From Pseudomonadota bacterium (lineage in GTDB: Bacteria; Pseudomonadota; Gammaproteobacteria; Burkholderiales; Sulfuriferulaceae), in the NCBI GenBank assembly GCA_021801025.1, contig JAJYYK010000003.1, forward strand, positions 62,001 to 126,000: a stretch of 64,000 bases of DNA, written 5' to 3'. The translations under genes were made by a program, and so were the position numbers. Each line of letters opens with the position of its first letter. The first letter of the stretch is position 1. Below are positions 8,100-15,486 of the stretch, one piece after another. The notes under the pieces are model-generated. The model searched no databases and was not told where the DNA came from. It worked only from the letters and a program-made list of their open reading frames with translations.

Positions 8100-8452
8100 C
8101 CCTTGGCGTCATGTGCGTGCTGTTTGCTGGCTTCGTCCATGCGGCACGGGCTGACGACGTCCTGCGCGACCCCACTATGCCGCCCGCTGGCCTGAACGCC
8201 CCAACGGACAAAAGCACCAATACGACCACACCGATACAGCTCATCACAATCAACAATCAGGGTCGAAGCGCGGTTGTTCGAGGCACAACAGTGCGGGTCG
8301 GAGACACGATCACCGAAGGGCGCATCACCGGCATTACCGGCACGGGCATATGGGTAAAATCCGGTGAAGGGTTGAGCGAATTAAAATTATTTCCTGATGT
8401 GAACAGGCAAACGCCGAATCGACAACCGCCAATACACCGCACTCAAAGGTAG
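8084..8452 (+). CDS. mshK: MSHA biogenesis protein MshK
   Basis: This is a small periplasmic protein of 122 residues with a signal peptide (LGVMCVLFAGFVHAARA) and the family signature DVLRDPTMPP directly after it. The core IQLITINNQGRSAVVRGTTVRVGDTI resembles the PilP/GspC homology region that contacts the secretin. The C-terminal 20 residues are Pro/Gln/Arg-rich and probably disordered. It overlaps mshJ by 16 bases and ends 4 bases before mshL. Confidence 0.85.
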   Translation: MAQHLTLGVMCVLFAGFVHAARADDVLRDPTMPPAGLNAPTDKSTNTTTPIQLITINNQGRSAVVRGTTVRVGDTITEGRITGITGTGIWVKSGEGLSELKLFPDVNRQTPNRQPPIHRTQR

Positions 8453-8456
8453 CATC

Positions 8457-10220
8457 ATGCATACACCCCCTCATTCCGTTATCAAGCATGTTTTGTCTGT
8501 TCTGGCTGGCCTCGCGGCACTGGGTTTAAATGGCTGTTCCACAGTGCAACCACCGCCCGACAACACCCAGGTCCAGATCAACAAGGAACTGGACAACGCC
8601 ATTAAAAATCAGGTGCCAGTTGCTCAACCCGGCGAGATCGACAAAGCACTGTTGCCACCACTGCAAATCACCCTGCCTGAACTCACCCATGCCGTAGAAC
8701 CCAGATTCGATCTGGTCATCAATAATGCGCCGGCAGCCCAAGTATTTATGGGTATTGTCTCTGGAACGCGTTACAGCATGTTAATCCCGCCCGATTTGTC
8801 AGGCAATATTTCGGTGAGTCTGAAAAACGTCAGCGTCCCTGAAACGCTGGATGCGATTCGCGAACTTTACGGATACGACTACAAAATAGAAGGCAACCGC
8901 ATTTTTATCCAACCAATGACCATGCAGACCCATGTTTTCAAGATAAATTACATCTCTGCAGAACGCAAGGGTTCGTCTGATATTCGCGTCACCTCCAGCT
9001 CTGTCAGCGACTCACAGTCATCACAGAATAATGGCATTCCCAATGCCGTGCCCATGCCGACCACGACGCCCACAGGCGGAAAGTCGGTGCAAACCAGCAA
9101 AATCAACACCACCACCGACAATGATTTCTGGGTGGCTTTAAGCGATTCGCTGAAAGAAATTATCGGTGACAAAGAGGGTCGCAAAGCGATTGTCAACCCG
9201 CAATCCGGCGTAGTACTAATCCATGCCATGCCCAATGAGATCCGCCAGGTGGAAAACTACCTCAAGGCCATGCAGTTGTCCGTAGACCGTCAGGTCATGC
9301 TGGAAGCCAAAATTATCCAGGTTCAACTCAACGACAGTTTCCAGACCGGGATAAACTGGGCAGCGTTCAACAACAGTGGGCAAAGCACCTTTTCCGTCGG
9401 CGGCGATCCCGCCAGCATCGGTGTCCCCGGCGGCGTTCCAGGGTCAAGCGGCATAACTGGCGGTTTACCCGTGGCTGGCAGCACGCTTGGTAGCCTGTTT
9501 ACGGCCGGTATGGCGACTCACCCCGGTTTCACCACCACCGCAGGCTTGCTCAATGTTACAGCGTCATCCAATAATTTTGCCGCATTGCTGAATTTTCTGT
9601 CCACTCAGGGTCGAACCAGGGTCTTGTCAAGCCCGCGCATTGCCACCATGAATAACCAGATGGCGATATTGAAAGTCGGTACGGATGATTTTTTCGTCAC
9701 CAACGTGACCTCAACGGTGACCGGGGTGAGCACCACTACGACCACGGCGACGCCTAACGTGACGCTTCAACCTTTCTTTTCCGGTATTGCACTGGATGTG
9801 ATGCCGGAAATTTCCGAAGATGGTGAAATCACCTTGCATATTCATCCTTCCGTCAGCAATGTGGTGGAAAAAGACACCGTCATCAATCTGGGACAATCAC
9901 TGGGCACCCTGACGCTTCCCCTTGCTTCCAGCACCATCTCGGAAACCGACAGTGTCGTTCGCGTTCAGGATGGCAGCATTGTTGCGATAGGCGGCCTGAT
10001 GACGGAGTCCAGCAACGACGATAAAGTCGAAATTCCCGGTGTGGGCGATGTGCCTTTGTTGGGCGCATTATTTCGCCACACCAACCGCATCACCCAGAAA
10101 AGCGAATTGGTTATTCTGCTGAAAACCACCGTCGTACAGGACAATAGCGACTGGACCCAGGACGTGTTGCGCAGCCGCCAGCAAATGCGGCGTATACAGC
10201 CCAACGATGAGGATCAATAA
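8457..10220 (+). CDS. mshL: MSHA secretin MshL (outer-membrane lipoprotein)
   Basis: This 587-residue secretin has a lipobox-like signal (LAALGLNGC, Cys near residue 24), a STN/N0-like domain around residues 80-160 (GNISVSLKNVSVPETLDAIREL), an N1 domain, and a C-terminal secretin beta-barrel (VDRQVMLEAKIIQVQLNDSFQTGINW, TQGRTRVLSSPRIATMNNQMA, and the late VPLLGALFRHTNRITQKSELVILL). It would form the outer-membrane pore for the MSHA pilus. The Ser/Thr/Gly-rich stretch near residues 180-220 is a low-complexity linker. It lies 4 bases after mshK. Confidence 0.93.
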   Translation: MHTPPHSVIKHVLSVLAGLAALGLNGCSTVQPPPDNTQVQINKELDNAIKNQVPVAQPGEIDKALLPPLQITLPELTHAVEPRFDLVINNAPAAQVFMGIVSGTRYSMLIPPDLSGNISVSLKNVSVPETLDAIRELYGYDYKIEGNRIFIQPMTMQTHVFKINYISAERKGSSDIRVTSSSVSDSQSSQNNGIPNAVPMPTTTPTGGKSVQTSKINTTTDNDFWVALSDSLKEIIGDKEGRKAIVNPQSGVVLIHAMPNEIRQVENYLKAMQLSVDRQVMLEAKIIQVQLNDSFQTGINWAAFNNSGQSTFSVGGDPASIGVPGGVPGSSGITGGLPVAGSTLGSLFTAGMATHPGFTTTAGLLNVTASSNNFAALLNFLSTQGRTRVLSSPRIATMNNQMAILKVGTDDFFVTNVTSTVTGVSTTTTTATPNVTLQPFFSGIALDVMPEISEDGEITLHIHPSVSNVVEKDTVINLGQSLGTLTLPLASSTISETDSVVRVQDGSIVAIGGLMTESSNDDKVEIPGVGDVPLLGALFRHTNRITQKSELVILLKTTVVQDNSDWTQDVLRSRQQMRRIQPNDEDQ

Positions 10221-10226
10221 TCCCCT

Positions 10227-11153
10227 ATGTACCTTGAACATTTCGGTTTACGCGAGTTTCCGTTTACACTGACCCCTGATACGAGTTATTTTCTGGCCAG
10301 CAACCATTATCAGGCAGCGCTCAACACTTTGCTCGTTGCTATTCATACCGGCGAAGGGTTCATTAAAATCACTGGCGAGGTCGGCACTGGAAAAACCTTG
10401 TTGTGCCGACAATTTCTGGCCTGCGTTGAACAAATCAATGCGACACAACCGCATGCACAATATGTCACGGCTTATATTCCCAATCCCTATTTAACGCCTC
10501 AGGGCTTGATGCTGTCACTGGCGGATGAGCTGGGGATTGCTTTGGAGCCGAATGCCGAACAACACCACATACTCAAAACCATCACCCAAACCCTGTTAAC
10601 GTTTGCCCGGCAGAATCAGCAGGTAATACTCTGCTTCGATGAAGCTCAGGCGATGCCACTGGAGACACTGGAAGCACTGCGTTTGCTCACTAACATGGAA
10701 ACCGAAAAACGAAAATTGTTACAAATCATTTTATTCGGTCAGCCCGAACTCGATCAGAATCTACAACAAAATCAGATTCGCCAGCTGAATCAGCGCATTA
10801 CCTTTCACTATCAGCTTGGCACGCTGAAACAGGGAGAAGTCGATGATTATGTCATGCACCGCCTGCACATTGCAGGCTATCAGGGACGCCCCATTTTCAC
10901 ACGCTCTGCCATCAAGGCGCTGTACCGTGCAAGTCGCGGTACGCCCCGCTTAATCAATATCCTTGCGCACAAGGCGCTGATGGCCAGCTTCGGCAAGGGT
11001 GAAATGATTGTCCACAAGCAACAAATCTTCAAGGCCGCAAGCGATACGGAATCCGCGCATCAGCGCGCACATTATTGGCCCTATATTATCGCAATCTTGT
11101 TGATTGTGGCGGTTGTCGTGATGGCAAGAACAGGATGGGTGATGCTGAAATGA
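10227..11153 (+). CDS. mshM: MSHA biogenesis ATPase MshM (ExeA-like)
   Basis: This 308-residue AAA+ protein starts MYLEHFGLREFPFTLTPDTSYF, the usual MshM/ExeA opening. The Walker A motif is GEVGTGKT near residue 50 and Walker B is VILCFDEAQ near residue 138. The AAA+ lid contains RGTPRLINILAHKAL. One transmembrane helix sits at the extreme C-terminus (YIIAILLIVAVVVMARTGW). ExeA-type proteins help insert or assemble secretins, so MshM probably assists MshL. Its stop overlaps the mshN start (ATGA). Confidence 0.92.
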   Translation: MYLEHFGLREFPFTLTPDTSYFLASNHYQAALNTLLVAIHTGEGFIKITGEVGTGKTLLCRQFLACVEQINATQPHAQYVTAYIPNPYLTPQGLMLSLADELGIALEPNAEQHHILKTITQTLLTFARQNQQVILCFDEAQAMPLETLEALRLLTNMETEKRKLLQIILFGQPELDQNLQQNQIRQLNQRITFHYQLGTLKQGEVDDYVMHRLHIAGYQGRPIFTRSAIKALYRASRGTPRLINILAHKALMASFGKGEMIVHKQQIFKAASDTESAHQRAHYWPYIIAILLIVAVVVMARTGWVMLK

Positions 11154-12268
11154 GTTTAATCAATAAAATGCTGCAGGATTTGGCCCAACGCCAGGCGCCG
11201 CCGTCAAGCAACGCGCCCAGCCAGATCAACCCGCTTAGTCCACCGCGCAAGCGTAAAACCGTACCCACATGGGTGTGGATTGCATTGATGCTGCTGATAA
11301 ATATCGCCACCGTGACATGGTTCTCATGGCATGCAAACCGGCAATCCGTTTCCAGTACGCAGCGTACTGTACAGCAGCCCAAGCCTGCCCAACCAAACAA
11401 ACCGGTGACGCCTGCTGGCTCCCTGGCGCAAACCAGACCGGCTCCGCCGCTTCCCGCCACACCTCCGGCAACACCGCTCGTGGCACCCAGCACGGCGGTT
11501 TCATTGCCCATGCCTGAACCAAAACCCATTGCAACGCCATTAAGTAACACGGCACCATCAGCCCTGCCAACCTCCCCCAGACCAACGGATCATCCAGCCC
11601 CCTCAACGGATATGCAGCCTCCCCCAGTCAACAGTCAGGCCGCGCCATCCATACCCCCTGCCGGCACCATAGCGATCAAGAAGCAGGCCAAACAGCTTAC
11701 CCCTGCACAACTGGCCCAAAATGAATACCTCAAAGCACTCAGTTTGGCCCAGCAAGGCGACAGGGAGGCAGCGATCACCGGCTTTGATCAGGCATTATCA
11801 CTTGACCCCCAGCTTCATCAAGCGCGCTTAATGATGGTGGGGCTGTTGATAGAAAGCAAACGCGTCGCTGAAGCAGAACGTCGCTTGCAAGAAAGCCTGA
11901 CCGACAACCCGAAACAAATTGATTTTGCCATGCTGTTAGCTCGCTTGCAGGTAGAACATGAGGGCGTCAGCACCAGCATTGCAACATTGATGCGCAGTTT
12001 GCCATTTGCGGCGAATCAGGCCGACTATCAAGCTTTTTTGGCCGCACTTTTGCAACGTGCGGGTCAAAACGACCAAGCCATAGAACATTATACAATCGCA
12101 CTGAAACAAAATCCTCAATCCGGCCTCTGGTGGATGGGGCTGGGCATTTCAGAAAAAGCTGCCATGCATCCAAATGCAGCGCATACGGCATTTGCCCGTG
12201 CCAAAGCGACCAACAGCCTGAGTCCGGATTTGCAAGCGTTTGTTGATCAACAGTTACAACAACCGTAA
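11150..12268 (+). CDS. mshN: MSHA biogenesis protein MshN (TPR protein)
   Basis: The ATG at 11150, overlapping the mshM stop, gives MSLINKMLQDLAQRQ, the conserved MshN start; the longer frame from 11075 is not needed. A transmembrane helix lies near residues 43-62 (WVWIALMLLINIATVTWF), then a Pro/Ala/Thr-rich linker of about 120 residues, then tetratricopeptide repeats to the end (EYLKALSLAQQGDREAAITGFDQAL and later copies). It probably acts as a periplasmic scaffold. This is the last msh gene here; the next gene, wrbA, is convergent, so mshE, mshG and the pilins do not follow. Confidence 0.9.
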   Translation: MSLINKMLQDLAQRQAPPSSNAPSQINPLSPPRKRKTVPTWVWIALMLLINIATVTWFSWHANRQSVSSTQRTVQQPKPAQPNKPVTPAGSLAQTRPAPPLPATPPATPLVAPSTAVSLPMPEPKPIATPLSNTAPSALPTSPRPTDHPAPSTDMQPPPVNSQAAPSIPPAGTIAIKKQAKQLTPAQLAQNEYLKALSLAQQGDREAAITGFDQALSLDPQLHQARLMMVGLLIESKRVAEAERRLQESLTDNPKQIDFAMLLARLQVEHEGVSTSIATLMRSLPFAANQADYQAFLAALLQRAGQNDQAIEHYTIALKQNPQSGLWWMGLGISEKAAMHPNAAHTAFARAKATNSLSPDLQAFVDQQLQQP

Positions 12269-12300
12269 AATTCTTTCACCTTCCAGAAGTGGTGCGGCAC

Positions 12301-12906
12301 TCAGTGTCCGGTTAAGCGCTTTGCGATTTCCGCGACATGTTTGCCCTGAAAACGCGCAATACCCAGCTCGTTGACCGATGGCATGCGTTTTCCGTCGCCA
12401 CCGGTGATCGTGCTGGCGCCGTAGGGCGAACCACCCGTTATTTCATCAATACGCATCTGGTCTGTGCAAGAATATGGCACACCGACGATCACCATACCGT
12501 GGTGCAACAAGGTGGTGTGAAAAGAAAGAATGGTACTTTCCTGACCGCCATGTTGGGTAGCAGTGGACGTGAATACACTGCCGACCTTGCCGATCAGTCC
12601 ACCGTTCTGCCATAATTTGCCTGTCTGGTCGAGGAAATTGCGCATCTGTGCAGTCATGTTGCCAAATCGGGTGGGTGTGCCAAAAATGATCGCATCATAA
12701 TTCACTAGCTCTTCGGTGGTGGCGATTGGGGCGGGTTGATCGAGCTTCACGCCAATCACTCGCGCATGGTCTTCTGAGATAGTCTCAGGTACGCGCTTGA
12801 CAACAACTTCCACACCCGCCACCCCGCGCACACCTTCAGCCACAGCCTGTGCCATCACTTCGATATGTCCGTACATGCTGTAATAGAGAACAAGAATTTT
12901 GGTCAT
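12301..12906 (-). CDS. wrbA: NAD(P)H:quinone oxidoreductase WrbA
   Basis: This 201-residue flavodoxin-fold protein starts with [26 protein letters not shown], whose YYSMYGH loop binds FMN phosphate in WrbA. It continues with the WrbA markers [24 protein letters not shown] and [10 protein letters not shown]. It reduces quinones by two electrons at the cost of NAD(P)H and is generally an oxidative-stress protein. The start has AGGAG upstream (seen as CTCCT at 12913-12917). It is transcribed toward mshN, which ends 32 bases away. Confidence 0.96.
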   Translation of the reverse strand: MTKILVLYYSMYGHIEVMAQAVAEGVRGVAGVEVVVKRVPETISEDHARVIGVKLDQPAPIATTEELVNYDAIIFGTPTRFGNMTAQMRNFLDQTGKLWQNGGLIGKVGSVFTSTATQHGGQESTILSFHTTLLHHGMVIVGVPYSCTDQMRIDEITGGSPYGASTITGGDGKRMPSVNELGIARFQGKHVAEIAKRLTGH

Positions 12907-13073
12907 GATTTACTCCTTTTATTCTAAAAATAACAAATCAACCCGCGACATGCCTGTCCGTTAACAGACAGGTGAAACAGAAAAAAGCTTTCATTACACA
13001 TTGCTATCTTAATCTATCCTGGCTCGATGACCCCAACCGGCCTGACCGGCCCGGCAGACGTGTCGAACCTGCG

Positions 13074-13568
13074 TCACTTAAACCGGTTCACAGTGCTGTC
13101 AATGGCTTTCTGCATTTCATCGAGCGCCCTTTCCGCGCCCTCTTTCATGTCTTCCCAGGCATCCTCGCTGCGGTGACGCAAACCCTGCAACTTCTCGTGG
13201 GCCACCACACGCCGTGCATGAAGGATTTCTAATTGCGTCTCAAGTTCGTGACGAAGCTGGTCCTTCATTTTTTTCGCTTTATTCTTCAGCCCAGCAAATT
13301 TTTGATCCCATTTTTTTAGTTGCGCCTCAAGTTTTGTCTGAAAATCTTCTTTTGCAGTGATTGTCTTAACAGGATTGGCAATTTCACACCACATGGCATC
13401 AATTTCATCCTCGGCCTCCAACCAGTCCTTCACGGGATTGCCGCACCAAAACCCGCGATGTTCGGCACGGTAATACGCGGCTTCGGCAATCATCAGATGA
13501 CGCTGTAGCTGCTCGTCCTTCACCCGTTTCTCATTATCGCAAAACGTCTCTTTGTATGGCTCATTCAT
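13074..13568 (-). CDS. DUF2934 protein with a C-terminal coiled coil
   Basis: The start at 13568 is chosen because ATG follows AGGAGGTGTGTC, a strong ribosome-binding site; a seven-residue upstream extension has none. The product has 164 residues. The N-terminal part contains a DUF2934-like segment (IAEAAYYRAEHRGFWCGNPVKDWLEAEDEID). The rest is highly charged and predicted helical or coiled coil (KLEAQLKKWDQKFAGLKNKAKK and AWEDMKEGAERALDEMQKAID). There is no signal peptide or membrane segment. DUF2934 proteins are widespread in betaproteobacteria and of unknown function. Confidence 0.82.
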   Translation of the reverse strand: MNEPYKETFCDNEKRVKDEQLQRHLMIAEAAYYRAEHRGFWCGNPVKDWLEAEDEIDAMWCEIANPVKTITAKEDFQTKLEAQLKKWDQKFAGLKNKAKKMKDQLRHELETQLEILHARRVVAHEKLQGLRHRSEDAWEDMKEGAERALDEMQKAIDSTVNRFK

Positions 13569-13723
13569 GACACACCTCCTGACATACAATCAATAAACCG
13601 ATGTTGCGTAGCCAGTGGGACTTGTAAGTCGGCCTGGGCGTAATTTTTTCGGTTTGCTTTTTTTCCAGCGGAAAATCGGTCCATCACACACCGAAACACG
13701 GCCTCCGCAAAAATGTATACGTC

Positions 13724-14323
13724 TTATTTCCACGCAAGGACAAAAGGGGCCTTTCGGTCAGTCACAGCAGTTTCCCCACGCGGCACACCCACAATCATCG
13801 CTGCCACCACCTTGAATTCCGCTGGAATATCGAGTTTTTCTTTCGCGATACGGGTATTCAAGGCTTCAATTGAAGACCCAATCACACAGGTTCCTAACCC
13901 GGCTGCAACCGCCGACAACATAAGATTTTCGGCAGCCATCCAGCAGTCCGCTTCAACAAAAGGGCCAGAAAGTTTGGCACAAATCAGGATAAGGGTGCCT
14001 GCATCATAGAACAGATTAAATGCCGGATCGGCAAACCGGTCAATGGCATGACTGCCAGCTTGCGGGCTATGGTGCAAACGCTCAATAAAAAACGGTTTGG
14101 CCAAATCAGACAATTGCTTCAGCAATGGTTTATTCTGTACCACAACGAAGGCCCAGGGTTCTTCATGCATGGCTGTGGGGGCATGCACGGCGGCATTGAG
14201 TAAAGCGTGAATAGTGTTGCGGTCAAGTTCATCCGGCGCATAAGCGCGTACTGAGTGTCGCGCAAGAAGAATGGCCTCAAACAGACGGGGGTAAGGGGGA
14301 GGTTCCGTTGCAGATGGGTTCAT
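13724..14323 (-). CDS. nitroreductase family protein
   Basis: The ATG at 14323 follows AGGAGATCAAGATC and gives about 199 residues. The FMN-binding nitroreductase pattern is visible: ILLARHSVRAYAPDELDRNTIHALLNAAVHAPTAMHEEPW near the N-terminus and DCWMAAENLMLSAVAAGLGTCVIG in the centre. Such enzymes reduce nitro compounds, quinones or flavins with NAD(P)H. The specific substrate is unknown. An upstream in-frame ATG at 14350 lacks a ribosome-binding site. It is followed after 155 bases by the DUF2934 gene on the same strand. Confidence 0.9.
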   Translation of the reverse strand: MNPSATEPPPYPRLFEAILLARHSVRAYAPDELDRNTIHALLNAAVHAPTAMHEEPWAFVVVQNKPLLKQLSDLAKPFFIERLHHSPQAGSHAIDRFADPAFNLFYDAGTLILICAKLSGPFVEADCWMAAENLMLSAVAAGLGTCVIGSSIEALNTRIAKEKLDIPAEFKVVAAMIVGVPRGETAVTDRKAPFVLAWK

Positions 14324-14424
14324 GATCTTGATCTCCTGAAAAACAGACATCGGATATCACCACCGGTCATCATACTACTTTTTAGTGCTGCAGATAAAAT
14401 TTAAGTTTCTGGTTATTTATCCTT

Positions 14425-14527
14425 TTTCCTTGCTGGTTTATTTAAAGGCGCGGTCAGGGAGGGGATGCACACCCCTCCCTGACTAAATATCCACCGGCCT
14501 GAAGGCCGGTGATCTCATTGCTGCGCT
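14425..14527. repeat. intergenic structured repeat, copy C (two hairpins)
   Basis: After TTCCTTGCTGGTTTA (about 14427-14441) comes GGCGCG and a perfect 12-bp stem, GTCAGGGAGGGG (14453-14464) with its complement at 14472-14483, enclosing the loop ATGCACA. A second stem, CACCGGCCT (14492-14500) with 14503-14511, follows, then TCTCATTGCTGCG. The same order with a different but equally perfect 12-bp stem and the same loop occurs at 60997-61027, and the second hairpin resembles the one at 5530-5569. The element lies between the start of the nitroreductase and the end of the HIRAN gene. Confidence 0.75.
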
Positions 14528-14556
14528 AACAGCCTGACTTCAGCTGTCATGCCACC

Positions 14557-15021
14557 TCATGTCAATGGCCGGTAGATTTCAAACAACACACGGCGCCAGG
14601 GGTTTCTGCCCGGAATAAGTCGCACAATGCGCGCCTTCAGCTGCACACCATGATCCATCAATCTCGCCAAGGCAGCGTTTTCACGCCGGGGCACATACCC
14701 CAGCTTGTATTCATGCCATTCCACGCGGATGGCTTTGGCGTCCCAGGCATTTGTCGGTTCACGCACCAGCACCAGCGCATCACCCTCATGCATGCTTTGC
14801 CAAACCGATTTCCCGGCATAATAACGAAACCCCGCCAACGGCGAAGTTTGTAACAAAATTTCGGCCTGCACCGACGTTGTTGCCGCCCAAACTGGCAAAA
14901 GTGTGCCCAGCAGCAGCAACCACACTGCCGTGTTGAGAACCCATTTCTTGCCCCCTAACGGGCAACAATACGCCGAAAAACGCGCTAACAGCGGGCTAAT
15001 AGGTAATGGAGCGCCAATCAT
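14557..15021 (-). CDS. HIRAN-domain protein with an N-terminal signal or membrane segment
   Basis: This 154-residue protein has a hydrophobic segment near residues 31-46 (TAVWLLLLGTLLPVWAA) that reads as a signal peptide with a long n-region. A HIRAN-type domain follows (LAGFRYYAGKSVWQSMHEGD, REPTNAWDAKAIRVEWHEYKLGYVPRRENAALARLMD). HIRAN domains are best known as DNA-end binders in helicases, but free-standing exported versions like this are common in betaproteobacteria and are probably not DNA-binding. It overlaps the DsrE gene by 26 bases, which suggests coupling. Confidence 0.85.
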   Translation of the reverse strand: MIGAPLPISPLLARFSAYCCPLGGKKWVLNTAVWLLLLGTLLPVWAATTSVQAEILLQTSPLAGFRYYAGKSVWQSMHEGDALVLVREPTNAWDAKAIRVEWHEYKLGYVPRRENAALARLMDHGVQLKARIVRLIPGRNPWRRVLFEIYRPLT

Positions 15022-15373
15022 TATCCATCACCCGGTTAATATAGGCCGCAGCACCCGCCATCCCTGTGCATTCCGGGATCATTTCCGCCTCTTCTACGCC
15101 GTTGGCCGCCAGGGCACCACCGCACGCATAAAATTTGGCGCCCAGTTCAGCCGCATCACACATGAACTCGTACACCGATTTAGCCCGGTTATCGGACGGA
15201 TAAATCTGATTGGCCACACCCTTTTTCAGCAATTTTACTGCAGAACTGGCAAAATAAATTTCCACTTCAACATCCATTGCGGCCGCAGTTGCCGCCTGAA
15301 AAAATGGGGTACCACACAAGTTAGGCCTGTCGGGACCGATTGTTAACAACATGATGACCAACTTTTCTGCCAT
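14996..15373 (-). CDS. DsrE/DsrF-like family protein
   Basis: This 125-residue protein starts MAEKLVIMLLTIGPDRPNLCGTPFFQAATAAAMD and has the Rossmann-like DsrE fold pattern with VEIYFASSAVKLL and a late IPECTGMAGAAAYINRVMD. Cysteines at about residues 20, 72, 83 and 102 include one in the position often carrying sulfur in DsrE-type proteins (IPECTG). It may take part in sulfur transfer or be a peroxiredoxin-like protein of the wider family; the specific role is unknown. It is divergent from purL, 113 bases away. Confidence 0.87.
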   Translation of the reverse strand: MAEKLVIMLLTIGPDRPNLCGTPFFQAATAAAMDVEVEIYFASSAVKLLKKGVANQIYPSDNRAKSVYEFMCDAAELGAKFYACGGALAANGVEEAEMIPECTGMAGAAAYINRVMDNDWRSITY

Positions 15374-15486
15374 ACCTATCCTTAGAACCCGTTATTCGGC
15401 CAATACGTCAATGAAACTCACCCTGCCACGGGCAAGCCACGTTAATTTCAGGTAAAATTACACATTATTTTATCTCAAGTCGCATT

